From assembly GCA_043744275.1 (NCBI GenBank), contig JAYTUY010000291.1, forward strand, positions 1 to 43,191: DNA of 43,191 bases. Reading direction: 5' to 3'. Source of the DNA: JAAFJT01 sp043744275 (GTDB taxonomy: Bacteria > Bacteroidota > Bacteroidia > Chitinophagales > Saprospiraceae). Under the pieces are notes generated by a model. It was not told the origin of the DNA, searched no databases, and was given only the letters and a program-made list of their open reading frames with translations. Every line of letters begins with the position of its first letter. The stretch's first letter is position 1. Both the position numbers and the translations under genes were made by a program. Below are positions 8,127-17,089 of the stretch, in pieces.

Positions 8127-8750
8127 ATGCAAAATAAAATGAAATCACTTGTTTTATTCATCATTATCGCTTTTTTACCCATCAAAACTTGGGCAAATGA
8201 CACCATTAAATTGGAGGAAAAATACCGATTCGATAAAGGTAGTCATTTTTCAAAACCGAGAAATATATTCAGCCGAAACATTGAATTACCTGATACGCTG
8301 CGTTGGTCATGTCGATTTGATAAAAGTTGCTGCTATTATCTTAACGATGAAAATGGCATAATGCAAGAAGATCAATGGGATTATAACAAATTGACAGGCA
8401 TCACTTTTTCGCCTTTAAATCCTCTGAATAATACAGCGATGGTCGGTTGGCGTCACAATCCAGAAACCTCATTAATTGAACTTGTTCCTTATTGGCACGT
8501 TAGTAAAAAGCGTTTTTTCAAAGAAAATCCCTTTTTGACCGTTCAGCCCGACGAGGATTTTATAGTAGAAATTATTACCAATAAATTGAAAAAAGAGATG
8601 ACAATTTTGATTAAAACTAAAAAAAGTATCTTGAAAGAAACTAAAATATTTGAAAATATACCTCAAAATGCTTCCCTCATCCACCCATATTTCGGCGGCA
8701 CAAGTCGCGCACCCAATGCGATGGAGTTGTATCTGAAGCGCATAAAATAA
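8127..8750 (+). CDS. Unknown exported 207-residue protein
   Basis: Not recognised. A signal peptide is clear (hydrophobic core about 7-18, cleavage near TWAND), with an alternative start at the second methionine (8139). The mature part is mixed, with two adjacent cysteines (FDKSCCYY) and a tail suggesting a beta-rich fold. It lies divergently from the cytochrome gene and upstream of a tandem/inverted repeat tract. It is probably periplasmic or surface exposed. Confidence 0.6.
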   Translation: MQNKMKSLVLFIIIAFLPIKTWANDTIKLEEKYRFDKGSHFSKPRNIFSRNIELPDTLRWSCRFDKSCCYYLNDENGIMQEDQWDYNKLTGITFSPLNPLNNTAMVGWRHNPETSLIELVPYWHVSKKRFFKENPFLTVQPDEDFIVEIITNKLKKEMTILIKTKKSILKETKIFENIPQNASLIHPYFGGTSRAPNAMELYLKRIK

Positions 8751-8830
8751 TAAGTAATGGGTAATAAGTAATGGGTAATATCTTGATTACCTATTACCCA
8801 TTACTTATTACCTATTACCTATTACCCATT
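8748..8830. repeat. Tandem and inverted repeats built on TAATGGGTAATA
   Basis: Several copies of a TAAGTAATGGGTAA-type unit run forward (8751-8779), then reappear inverted as TTACCCATTACTTATTACCT and shorter units (8786-8828), forming a long hairpin right after the 207-residue gene. It may act as a terminator; similar simple hairpins are common at Bacteroidetes gene ends. Confidence 0.7.
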
Positions 8831-8867
8831 CTTCATACCCTGTTTAGAGTATCTTTCAAGGCAAGGC

Positions 8868-8898
8868 TTTTATTTTCAATAATAACCCGCTATTTTTG
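8868..8898 (+). promoter_or_regulatory. Possible promoter of the porP/sprF-like gene
   Basis: TATTTTTG at 8891-8898 fits the Bacteroidetes -7 box. Nineteen bases upstream is TTTT rather than TTTG, so this is a weaker match. Confidence 0.35.
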
Positions 8899-8962
8899 AG
8901 GAATATTTATAAAAAATTTATAACAAACAATCTTTATCATCCCATAACCTAAAAGCAAACTC

Positions 8963-9910
8963 ATGAACAGAATCCTCGCGGCAGTCGTCTGCCTGTGTTA
9001 CGTTGCGGTAGTAAAAGCCCAGCAAATTCCCCTGTTCACACAATATCGAGAAACACAAGGCGTCCTGAATCCAGCATCCATCAATTACGACTTTTTCACC
9101 GACCGTCATACAACGTCCTTCGGCGCAACTATTCGCCGCCAATGGTCGGATATTGCCAATGCCCCAACGACTCAAATACTGAGGGGGGAGCATTTTATGG
9201 CTGACCGCACAGGCGTGGCTATGCTTTTCGGCGGTTATTTGATGAATGACCAAACAGGACCGACAGGTTTTACGGGTGTATATGGTCGTTTTGCTACCGT
9301 TTTTACGAGCGATGCAGAATATAGCGGCTTGAGTATAGGGCTTTCAGCAGGTGCTGTACAATATAGAGTCAAAACGTCTGAATTGAAATTGCGTGACCCC
9401 AACGACATCCGCGCCCTCTCCGATAGAATGCAAATTTATCCCGACCTCGGCATGGGTGTTTTTTATTATCAACGCATGGATGGCGTTTTTGACGACGATT
9501 ATTTTTATGCAGGCATGTCTGTTCCGCAAGTGATGGGTCTCGACTTAAAATTTCCTTCCGCTGATGGCAGTTTCTCTACCAAGCGCGTTCAGCATTATTT
9601 TGCGAACGTCGGGTGGTATCATTATATCGGTGAATCATCTTTTATTGAGCCTTCCGCTTCGGTGAGATATGCACCGAATGTGCCGATTAATATTGACCTC
9701 AATGCCCGTTATCAAATGGGCTCCAGTTTTTGGATAGGCGTGGGCACTTCATTGCAAGGGAAAATTCATGCAGAAACGGGGATTATTGTAGGAAAAGGCA
9801 TGGGCTCAAGCAATAATTTCAAGATTGGCTATGGCTTCGATTACTCCTTTCAGTCTTACGGACCTTATGCAGGCACTACGCATGAGGTGAATTTGAGTTT
9901 TTCTTTTTAA
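8963..9910 (+). CDS. PorP/SprF family type IX secretion membrane protein
   Basis: 315 residues with a signal peptide (1-19, ending VKAQ). The mature start QQIPLFTQYRETQGVLNPA carries the family hallmark of proteins such as PorP and SprF (FTQY...NPA), followed by a series of alternating beta strands and a terminal aromatic residue typical of outer-membrane barrels. PorP/SprF proteins work with type IX secretion and gliding in this phylum, often anchoring a specific cargo. Here it is not followed by a large cargo gene but by argF'. The genome-wide word lies at 9177, read as ILRG within the early barrel. Confidence 0.85.
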   Translation: MNRILAAVVCLCYVAVVKAQQIPLFTQYRETQGVLNPASINYDFFTDRHTTSFGATIRRQWSDIANAPTTQILRGEHFMADRTGVAMLFGGYLMNDQTGPTGFTGVYGRFATVFTSDAEYSGLSIGLSAGAVQYRVKTSELKLRDPNDIRALSDRMQIYPDLGMGVFYYQRMDGVFDDDYFYAGMSVPQVMGLDLKFPSADGSFSTKRVQHYFANVGWYHYIGESSFIEPSASVRYAPNVPINIDLNARYQMGSSFWIGVGTSLQGKIHAETGIIVGKGMGSSNNFKIGYGFDYSFQSYGPYAGTTHEVNLSFSF

Positions 9911-10003
9911 AATATCTTAAAAACATTTAAAAGTCTTTAAATTTGCGATTCTTTTTTTAAAATATATTCAAACATTTCGTTTTAAAATAGAATCAAGCAG
10001 AAA

Positions 10004-10951
10004 ATGCAACATTTCACCTCTGTTCATGACGTGGACGACCCTTTAGGATTGCTTGCCGATGCCAAGGCTTGCAAAGCCAATCCTTCAAAATTTGCTGAAA
10101 TCGGAAAGGGCAAAACGCTCGGTCTGATTTTTTTCAACCCTTCTCTTCGCACCCGTATGAGCACCGAAAAAGCGGCTATCAACTTCGGCATGACCATCAT
10201 TTCGATGAATGCTGAGACAGGTTGGAAGCTCGAATTCGAAGAAGGCGTGGTCATGAATGGCGATAAAGCGGAGCATATTCAAGAAGCAGCGGCGGTGATG
10301 AGCCAATATTGCGATATTCTCGGCGTTCGCTCATTTCCTACTTTGATTGACCGCGAAAGAGATTATCAGGATTATGTGATTTCCAAATTCAAAAAATACG
10401 CGCAAGTACCAATCATAAGTCTCGAAGGTTCGATGGTTCATCCCCTGCAATCGTTGACCGATTGGTTGACGATTGAACAATTCAAGACCAAACCCAAGCC
10501 GAAAGTTGTATTAAGTTGGGCACCACATCCGAAGGCATTGCCGCAAGCAGTGCCCAATTCGTTTGTGGAATGGATGAAAGTGACTGATTACGAATTTGTC
10601 ATAACGCATCCCGAAGGTTATGAGTTAGCCGAGTCTTTTACTGAGGGGTGTCGGATTGAGTATAATCAAAATAAGGCATTTGAAAATGCCGATTTTATCT
10701 ACACTAAAAACTGGTCGAGCTACAAAGATTATGGGAAAATATTGAGCATGGATAGCTCTTGGACGATTACAAAAGAGAAAATGGCTTTGACTGATAATGG
10801 TAAATTCATGCACTGTTTGCCCGTTCGCCGCAATCAAATCGTCATGGATGAAGTGCTGGATTCGCCTACTTCCATCGTGATTGAACAAGCCAATAATCGG
10901 ACTTATGCAGCTATGGCAGTTATAAACAATTTGTTGAAAAATAAATTATAA
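10004..10951 (+). CDS. argF': N-succinyl/N-acetylornithine carbamoyltransferase (ArgF')
   Basis: 315 residues of the aspartate/ornithine carbamoyltransferase superfamily. Carbamoyl-phosphate site FFNPSLRTRMS (about 43-53), the HPLQSLTD motif and HCLPVRRN late in the protein are all present. Length and sequence follow the Bacteroidetes N-succinylornithine carbamoyltransferase rather than ordinary OTCase. In the specificity loop VMNGDKAEH, residue A89 lies where I recall Bacteroides fragilis SOTCase having Pro90 and N-acetylornithine enzymes having glutamate, so the acyl preference is open. It heads a tight cluster with argB (10-base gap) and argE, which together make arginine from an acylated intermediate. 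One genome-wide word is read as TEG. Confidence 0.9.
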   Translation: MQHFTSVHDVDDPLGLLADAKACKANPSKFAEIGKGKTLGLIFFNPSLRTRMSTEKAAINFGMTIISMNAETGWKLEFEEGVVMNGDKAEHIQEAAAVMSQYCDILGVRSFPTLIDRERDYQDYVISKFKKYAQVPIISLEGSMVHPLQSLTDWLTIEQFKTKPKPKVVLSWAPHPKALPQAVPNSFVEWMKVTDYEFVITHPEGYELAESFTEGCRIEYNQNKAFENADFIYTKNWSSYKDYGKILSMDSSWTITKEKMALTDNGKFMHCLPVRRNQIVMDEVLDSPTSIVIEQANNRTYAAMAVINNLLKNKL

Positions 10952-10961
10952 TTATTTTTAA

Positions 10962-11738
10962 ATGATTGACAATCAATTAGTTATTATAAAAATAGGTGGC
11001 AATGTTGTGGATAACCCCTCAGTATTGAAGCAAGTTTTGACGGATTTTGCAGCTATCCAAACGAAGAAAATACTGGTGCATGGCGGTGGTAAAATAGCAG
11101 ATGTGTTATTGAAAAAATTGCAAATTGAACCTCAAAAAATAGAAGGTCGGCGCATCACCGACGAAGAAACTTTGGACGTAGTGACAATGGTATATGCTGG
11201 TTTAATTAATAAAAAAATCGTCGCTCAACTACAAGCCAATAATTGCAATGCATTGGGTTTGACAGGAGCAGATTTGAACAGCATTTTAGCGCATAAAAGA
11301 ACGAAAGGAAATATAGATTATGGCTTCGCAGGAGATATTGATGCCGTCAATACTGAGGGGTTGTCAAAAATGCTCGAAACCGCACAAACCCTTGTCTTTG
11401 CGCCCATTACGCATGATAAAAAAGGGCAATTACTCAACACGAATGCCGATACAATCGCCTCAACACTGGCTGTTGGCTTGAGTCAAAAATTTGATGTGAC
11501 TTTAAAATTTTGCTTTGAAAAACAAGGCGTTTTGTCAGATGTAAATGATGATAATTCTGTAATTCCGAATATCAATTACGCTGAATTTCAACAAGGCAAA
11601 TCCGACGGAACTTTTTTTGAAGGCATGATTCCTAAGCTTGATAATGCATTTGATGCTCTGAAAAATGGCGTAAAATCCGTTGTAATATGCGGTACTGAGG
11701 GGGTGCTTCAAGATTTGGGAACGAGGTTGAGTCTTTAA
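10962..11738 (+). CDS. argB: N-acyl-glutamate kinase ArgB
   Basis: 258 residues of the amino-acid kinase fold: nucleotide-binding IKIGGN at the start, VHGGGK near residue 43, and GLTGADLN near 101. It phosphorylates N-acetyl- or N-succinylglutamate in arginine synthesis. It follows argF' by 10 bases and precedes argE by 45 bases, a clear operon. Three genome-wide words lie in this 777-base gene (11015, 11351, 11693), read as PSV, TEG and TEG, the densest gene in the window for that word; two of them sit outside the recognisable active-site motifs. Confidence 0.92.
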   Translation: MIDNQLVIIKIGGNVVDNPSVLKQVLTDFAAIQTKKILVHGGGKIADVLLKKLQIEPQKIEGRRITDEETLDVVTMVYAGLINKKIVAQLQANNCNALGLTGADLNSILAHKRTKGNIDYGFAGDIDAVNTEGLSKMLETAQTLVFAPITHDKKGQLLNTNADTIASTLAVGLSQKFDVTLKFCFEKQGVLSDVNDDNSVIPNINYAEFQQGKSDGTFFEGMIPKLDNAFDALKNGVKSVVICGTEGVLQDLGTRLSL

Positions 11739-11783
11739 TTAAAATTACATAAGTCTTTGATTTTCAATAAGTTAAAAATTTGA

Positions 11784-12842
11784 ATGACACATCCTAACGA
11801 AATAATAGCTCTCTTACAGCAACTCATTGCTACACCTTCATTTTCAAGAGAAGAGGATAAGACCGCTGCCATTATTCAAAATTTTTTCATTGAAAAAAAT
11901 ATTCCAACAGAGCGTATAGGCAATAATATCATTGTAAAAAATGAGCATTATTCTGAAAATCCAAAAGCGCCTATTGTCCTATTAAATTCTCACCACGATA
12001 CCGTCAAACCTGTTAACGGCTGGACGCGTGACCCATTTTCTGCTGATATTATTGATGGAAAATTATATGGATTGGGTTCAAATGATGCAGGCGGAGCATT
12101 GGTTTCTTTAATTTCAACATTTTGTTTTTTTTACAATAAAAAATTGCCTTTCAATCTCATATTAGCGGCTACGGCAGAAGAGGAAATTTCGGGAGTGAAT
12201 GGTATTGCTTCGATTTTACCTCATTTACCCTCCATAACAGTAGGAATCGTGGGCGAACCGACCTTGATGCAAATGGCAGTTGCTGAAAAAGGTTTGATGG
12301 TGATTGATGGCATCGCTCATGGGAAGGCGGGTCATGCGGCACGCAATGAAGGCGTGAATGCTATCTATAAAGCATTGGAGGATATTGAAAAAATAAAGAA
12401 TTTTAGATTTGAAAAAAAATCAGAATTCATGGGCGAAGTGAAAATGACAGTCACTCAAATCGAAGCAGGAACGCAGCACAACGTCGTGCCTGATACCTGT
12501 AAATTTGTCATCGACATCCGTTCAAATGAGTGTTATTCCAATGCTGAAATTTTTGAAATCCTGCAAAAACAAGTTGAATCTGAATTAAAACCGCGCTCTT
12601 TTCGCCTCAATTCTTCAAAAATCGCCTTAAATCACCCCTTGATACTGAGGGGTATCGAAATGGGCTTATCACACTACGGCTCACCGACGTTGAGCGACCA
12701 AGCCTTGATGCCGTTTGATACTTTGAAAATAGGACCGGGCAATTCCGCTCGCTCACATACGGCTGATGAATTTATTTATGTCAATGAAATAGAAGAGGGC
12801 ATTAAAACTTATATTGGCTTGTTGGAAAGTTTGGCTTTGTAA
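11784..12842 (+). CDS. argE: M20-family N-acyl-ornithine deacylase ArgE
   Basis: 352 residues of the M20 metallopeptidase family. Zinc ligands are visible: H70 or nearby in NSHHDTV, the aspartate in GSNDAGG, the EE pair in ATAEEEISG, the glutamate/aspartate region GIVGEPT, and a late histidine in ARSHTADEFI. Position after argF' and argB identifies it as the enzyme that removes the acyl group from the ornithine or citrulline intermediate. DapE is the usual alternative for this family, but the neighbours argue for ArgE. A genome-wide word with dyad flanks (GATACTGAGGGGTATC at 12641-12656) is read as ILRG. Confidence 0.85.
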   Translation: MTHPNEIIALLQQLIATPSFSREEDKTAAIIQNFFIEKNIPTERIGNNIIVKNEHYSENPKAPIVLLNSHHDTVKPVNGWTRDPFSADIIDGKLYGLGSNDAGGALVSLISTFCFFYNKKLPFNLILAATAEEEISGVNGIASILPHLPSITVGIVGEPTLMQMAVAEKGLMVIDGIAHGKAGHAARNEGVNAIYKALEDIEKIKNFRFEKKSEFMGEVKMTVTQIEAGTQHNVVPDTCKFVIDIRSNECYSNAEIFEILQKQVESELKPRSFRLNSSKIALNHPLILRGIEMGLSHYGSPTLSDQALMPFDTLKIGPGNSARSHTADEFIYVNEIEEGIKTYIGLLESLAL

Positions 12843-12891
12843 TATAGTATTTTTAAACACGGTAAAATGGTTTCAAAAGGATTTAAATGTG

Positions 12892-12962
12892 CGAGTCCGC
12901 TAGACTCGTAAAATTCGTTTATGAGATACATTTCTACAAACGTATGAGTCCGCTGGACTCTA
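12892..12962. repeat. Two copies of a GAGTCCGCTRGACTC hairpin
   Basis: CGAGTCCGCTAGACTCGT at 12892-12909 and TGAGTCCGCTGGACTCTA at 12945-12962 are near-palindromes lying between the convergent argE and pabB. The second copy is inside the pabB coding sequence and encodes its last residues (IESSGLIRL), so pabB seems to have captured a repeat as its tail. Confidence 0.7.
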
Positions 12963-14301
12963 TATCAATCGTTTTATCCAACGCCTTCAGCACCCCTTGC
13001 GCTTTTACCAAACACTCTTCATATTCATCTTCTGCAACAGAATCTGCAACGATAGCACCGCCTACCTGAAACGACAAATAACGATTTTTTGAATTGTATA
13101 AAATGCTGCGAATCACCACATTAAAATCAAAATTGCCTTCTGGTGTGATATAGCCGACCGCCCCTGAATACAAGCCGCGTTGAGTCAATTCATATTGCTC
13201 AATGAGCTGCATCGCGCGCACTTTCGGAGCACCTGTCATGCTGCCCATCGGGAAAGCATTTTTCAAAGCATCTATAAAATGAACGTCGGAGCGTAGCGTT
13301 CCTTCTATCGTCGAAATCATTTGATGCACCGTTGGGAACGAATAAATACCAAATAATTCAGTGACTTTCACACTGCCTGCCACACAACTTTTACCTAAAT
13401 CATTGCGCACCAAATCCACAATCATCACATTTTCAGAGCGGTTTTTAGGGTCATTTTGAAGGGCAGTCTTGAGTAGTTTATCAACTTCTTCGTTTATCCC
13501 TTTTGGAGTATTCGCTCTTTTTGAAGTCCCTTTTATGGGCTGAGAAATGAGTTGTTGAGTCTCTTTTTTCATAAACCTTTCGGGCGATGCGCAGAGGAGG
13601 TATTTATCCTTGAATTTATAAAAAGTTGAAAAAGGAGCTTGAGCAATTTCATTCAATTTAAAAAAAAGATGGATAGGATTGAGCAAAACATTTTCACCAT
13701 AAAACTCTTGACAGAAGTTCATTTCAAAAATATCCCCCCTCAGTATATGACGCTTTATTTGTTCAATTTTTTCTAAATATTGGTTTTTATTAAAACGTGT
13801 TTTTAATTGAAAATCAATATTTTGTGTATCGTTTTCATTTAAATCAAAATTTTTAATTTCTTCAAAAATAATATTGCTTTTGGAAACTTGATTTGTATTA
13901 CCCCCCTCCTGCCACGCTCCGCTCGCAGTGACAATTTCGCACTTATTTTTCGATATTTTTAAAACAATTTGTGGTTGAAAGAAATGTAAATCGGGCATTT
14001 GAATACCATCAAAATTGTCGGATTCTAATTTTTCAACACTGTTTTTCAAGTCATAAGATAGGAATCCAAACAGCCAATCCTGTTTTTCAATTTGAAATTG
14101 TTTCAATTTTTCAAAAGCAAAAGCATCATCTTTCAAGACGATTTCATCTTGAACGCCACAGGCAATGATACAGTCAAATTCAGGAGCGAGCAACCCCTCA
14201 GTATAGCCATTATTGTCAAGGCAACAACAAATATCAAAGGCATTTGCAGCCCATGCAAATGCCTTTTTTTTAAATTGTTGAAAATCTAAATAATCAACCA
14301 T
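12934..14301 (-). CDS. pabB: Aminodeoxychorismate synthase component I PabB
   Basis: 455 residues of the chorismate-binding family. Recognisable in order: ILRGDIFEMNFCQ (equivalent of the GDIFQ..LSQ motif), CASPERFM, QPIKGTSKR, RSENVMIVDLVRNDLGK, QMISTIEG, and GSMTGAPKVRAMQLIE, with a conserved final VGGAIVADS. It converts chorismate with ammonia to aminodeoxychorismate for folate; anthranilate synthase TrpE is the alternative, but the sequence and lone position suit PabB. Its start overlaps the end of the upstream OmpA gene by 8 bases, implying translational coupling. Two genome-wide words occur; at 13736 the word is fitted onto the conserved GD motif as ILRGD. Confidence 0.88.
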   Translation of the reverse strand: MVDYLDFQQFKKKAFAWAANAFDICCCLDNNGYTEGLLAPEFDCIIACGVQDEIVLKDDAFAFEKLKQFQIEKQDWLFGFLSYDLKNSVEKLESDNFDGIQMPDLHFFQPQIVLKISKNKCEIVTASGAWQEGGNTNQVSKSNIIFEEIKNFDLNENDTQNIDFQLKTRFNKNQYLEKIEQIKRHILRGDIFEMNFCQEFYGENVLLNPIHLFFKLNEIAQAPFSTFYKFKDKYLLCASPERFMKKETQQLISQPIKGTSKRANTPKGINEEVDKLLKTALQNDPKNRSENVMIVDLVRNDLGKSCVAGSVKVTELFGIYSFPTVHQMISTIEGTLRSDVHFIDALKNAFPMGSMTGAPKVRAMQLIEQYELTQRGLYSGAVGYITPEGNFDFNVVIRSILYNSKNRYLSFQVGGAIVADSVAEDEYEECLVKAQGVLKALDKTIDIESSGLIRL

Positions 14302-15466
14302 TTATGCTGAGTATTTTTATCTCAACTCTTTGATTGACTTTATTGGCAGCAGCAGAATTTTCTTTTACGATGGGCTTACTTTTACCATATCCACGTGCCA
14401 CGAGTCTATTCCGTTCGATGCCTTTAGTGACTAAATAATCAGCTACTGCCCTTGCCCTTTCGGTTGAAAGTTTGATGCTTTCCATATCTTCAATGACCAT
14501 ATTAGTATGCCCGCCGATTTCGACAATGAGTGTCGGATTTGTTACCAATAAATTATAGACTTCATCCAACTGAGGAAAAGATTCCTTTTGAATATCAGAT
14601 GAATTGGGGGCAAACTGCATTTTTTCAATTTTGATAATCTGCCCTTCTTGCAATTTAGTATTTTTAACAGCGGTTTCTTCCACTGTTTCAATAGGTGTTG
14701 TAGGGATAGGCTTTGTTTTTGGCGTTTTTACATCAGCCAATACTGAGGGGGTAGTCGTTTTAGTTGTTTTAATGGGTTTCGGCGTCGTCGTTTTTACTGG
14801 CGGCGGAGGTTGTTTAGCGGTAGCAATCGGCTTTTCTTCTTCAGCTACAATATCGCTCGCATTATCCACTAATATATTGCCGTTATATGGAAAAACAGTC
14901 GGCACTTTATAAAATGCTTCAATCATAAAATGGGTATGAGTGGCTTTTGGAGTGAATTTGAAAGTATATTTTTTCCAATTACCAACGGTTACAGGCTCAG
15001 TTTCATCCAGCATTTCAGCTTTTGAGCAATAGCCTGTACCTGCCCAGACGCGGATAATGACGGGCGTGATATAATTGACAGTTTTTTTAGTAGCTTGACT
15101 TTGACTTTCATACAATTCAGACCTCGACAAATCAAGGCTAAATGTATAATTGACGCCTTTCAAAAGGGGTGATTTAAGCCTTTGACCCACAGCCTCCCAT
15201 GTATTGACATCTCGCACAACTAAACCGAGATATGTGTTGCCATGCGATGCGACTCTATTGACTTTGAAAGTTAAATTGGGTTGTACATCGGGTGGCGATT
15301 CGCCTGCAAAACCGCAATCGTACCAACCTTGGGGCGTATGAGCCGCTTGTGGATAATCCTCGAAAGATGGATTATCGAGCTTAATCGTTACGGGCTTTTG
15401 GCTAAAAACGATTTGAGAAGAACCGCCAATGATAAGCCATATTAAAAAAATAATTTGTTTGATCAT
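14294..15466 (-). CDS. OmpA-family outer-membrane lipo-/peptidoglycan-linked protein
   Basis: 390 residues. A signal peptide (to about residue 22, VFSQ) leads to a domain of about 180 residues resembling a carbohydrate-binding beta-sandwich (LDNPSFEDYPQAAHTPQGW, ending NILVDNASDI). A Pro/Thr/Lys-rich linker (about 215-260) and an OmpA C-terminal domain follow (APNSSDIQKES, EIGGHTN, LSTERARAVADYL, GIERNRLVARGYGKSKP). The last binds peptidoglycan. It shares 8 bases with pabB. One genome-wide word falls in the flexible linker as TPSV. Confidence 0.85.
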   Translation of the reverse strand: MIKQIIFLIWLIIGGSSQIVFSQKPVTIKLDNPSFEDYPQAAHTPQGWYDCGFAGESPPDVQPNLTFKVNRVASHGNTYLGLVVRDVNTWEAVGQRLKSPLLKGVNYTFSLDLSRSELYESQSQATKKTVNYITPVIIRVWAGTGYCSKAEMLDETEPVTVGNWKKYTFKFTPKATHTHFMIEAFYKVPTVFPYNGNILVDNASDIVAEEEKPIATAKQPPPPVKTTTPKPIKTTKTTTPSVLADVKTPKTKPIPTTPIETVEETAVKNTKLQEGQIIKIEKMQFAPNSSDIQKESFPQLDEVYNLLVTNPTLIVEIGGHTNMVIEDMESIKLSTERARAVADYLVTKGIERNRLVARGYGKSKPIVKENSAAANKVNQRVEIKILSING

Positions 15467-15565
15467 GTGTTTTACCTATTAAAATGATAAATTTGATGAC
15501 TATACAACGAAAAAAATGTTAAAATGTGATAAAAAGTAGTCGGGCAAAATAAAGAGGCAATAAAC

Positions 15566-15590
15566 CTATCAGGTTTTAAAAACCTGATAG
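15566..15590 (-). terminator. Hairpin after the acyl-CoA dehydrogenase gene
   Basis: CTATCAGGTTT (15566-15576) and AAACCTGATAG (15580-15590) form an 11-bp stem with a 3-base loop. It lies between the dehydrogenase stop and the OmpA start, so it could end transcription from the former. Confidence 0.55.
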
Positions 15591-15664
15591 ATTTGTAATT
15601 AATTGAAAATCAATTAGTTATACCCCCTCAGTATTTTATGTTTTTATCAGAAATTTATTGTTTC

Positions 15665-16885
15665 TTAGTAAAAAGCATTTAAACCAGTAACGTCCATGCC
15701 TGTGATAAGTAAGTGAATATCGTGTGTGCCTTCATACGTGATAACTGATTCAAGGTTCATCATATGCCGCATAATCGGATATTCGCCTGTAATGCCCATG
15801 CCACCATGAATTTGACGAGCTTCGCGAGCAATTTCAAGTGCCATATTCACATTATTTCGTTTTGCCATCGAAATTTGAGCCGCTGTGGCATTGCCTTTAT
15901 TTGCCAAAGTGCCGAGCCGCCAAGCTAAGAGTTGTGCTTTAGTGATTTCGGTAATCATTTCAGCCAATTTCTTTTGTGTCAATTGAAATTGCCCGATGGG
16001 TTTTCCGAACTGCTCACGCTCTTTTGAATAACGCAAAGCCGAATCGTAACAATCCAAAGCAGCCCCAATAGCCCCCCAAGCAATGCCATAACGCGCTTTT
16101 GACAAGCAAGTCAAGGGTCCTTTCAAGCCTTCAACATTGGGCAGAACATTTTTCTTAGGCACGCGCACATCTTCAAAAACTAACTCACCTGTAACAGATG
16201 CGCGAAGCGACCATTTTCCATGAATTTCAGGAGCGGTGAAGCCTTTCATGCCTTTTTCAACAATCAAACCGATGATTTTTCCATCTTCTCGCTTTGCCCA
16301 TACGACGGCGATATCAGAAACTGGCGCATTGGTTATCCACATTTTTGCACCATTTAATATGTAGGCATCGCCATCATCTTTCACATTCGTAATCATGCCA
16401 GCCGGATTTGAACCATGATCAGGCTCTGTCAATCCAAAGCAACCAATCATTTCACCCGATGCTAATTTTGGCAAATAATAATGCTTTTGCTCTTCGCTAC
16501 CAAATTTATAAATCGGATACATCACCAACGAGCCTTGAACTGAAGCCATCGAACGGATGCCCGAATCGCCACGCTCCAACTCTTGCATGATGATGCCATA
16601 GGCTATTTCATCCATGCCTCCACAACCATATTGAGCAGGCAATGAAGGCCCAAAAGCACCAATCTCGCCCAATCCCTTGAATAAATGCTTGGGGCAAGCG
16701 GCTCTATTGGCGTAATCTTCAATAATTGGACTCACTTCTTGCTTCACCCAAGTCCGCACGGCATCGCGTGCGAGCAAGTGTTCCTCCGTGAGAAGTTCAT
16801 CTATTTGATAATAATCATGCGATTGATAGCGGTCATCTTTTACCGCTTTATGTAGGGTTTCTACCTCATTTTTAATTGACATCAT
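15665..16885 (-). CDS. Glutaryl-CoA dehydrogenase-like acyl-CoA dehydrogenase
   Basis: 406 residues of the flavin acyl-CoA dehydrogenase family. FAD/substrate segments CFGLTEPDHGSNPAGM and WITNAPVSDI are clear, and the C-terminal YEGTHDIH holds the catalytic glutamate (about 385) in the context TYEGTHDIHLLITGMDVTG, which is typical of glutaryl-CoA dehydrogenase. The phrase SVQGSLVMYPI also fits that branch. It likely oxidises glutaryl-CoA from lysine or tryptophan breakdown to crotonyl-CoA; other short-chain acyl-CoAs are possible. A second methionine follows the first (MMSIK), so the start could be one codon later. It is transcribed alone, with two genome-wide words in the divergent upstream region. 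Confidence 0.88.
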   Translation of the reverse strand: MMSIKNEVETLHKAVKDDRYQSHDYYQIDELLTEEHLLARDAVRTWVKQEVSPIIEDYANRAACPKHLFKGLGEIGAFGPSLPAQYGCGGMDEIAYGIIMQELERGDSGIRSMASVQGSLVMYPIYKFGSEEQKHYYLPKLASGEMIGCFGLTEPDHGSNPAGMITNVKDDGDAYILNGAKMWITNAPVSDIAVVWAKREDGKIIGLIVEKGMKGFTAPEIHGKWSLRASVTGELVFEDVRVPKKNVLPNVEGLKGPLTCLSKARYGIAWGAIGAALDCYDSALRYSKEREQFGKPIGQFQLTQKKLAEMITEITKAQLLAWRLGTLANKGNATAAQISMAKRNNVNMALEIAREARQIHGGMGITGEYPIMRHMMNLESVITYEGTHDIHLLITGMDVTGLNAFY

Positions 16886-17089
16886 ATATAGATTTTAGTT
16901 GCAAAATGGTTAAGGACTTTACTTCAATTTACCCCCTCAGTAAAAAGGGAGATTTTAGGCAAAATTACACATTTAACAGCAGTTCCGCCACTATGTTTTG
17001 TGGTAATTCAGGCATTATTAAGATTATATATTTACACCCCTCAGTATTTATCAAGTTTTTTAAATATTTTTGCAAAAAGTTGAAGTGAA

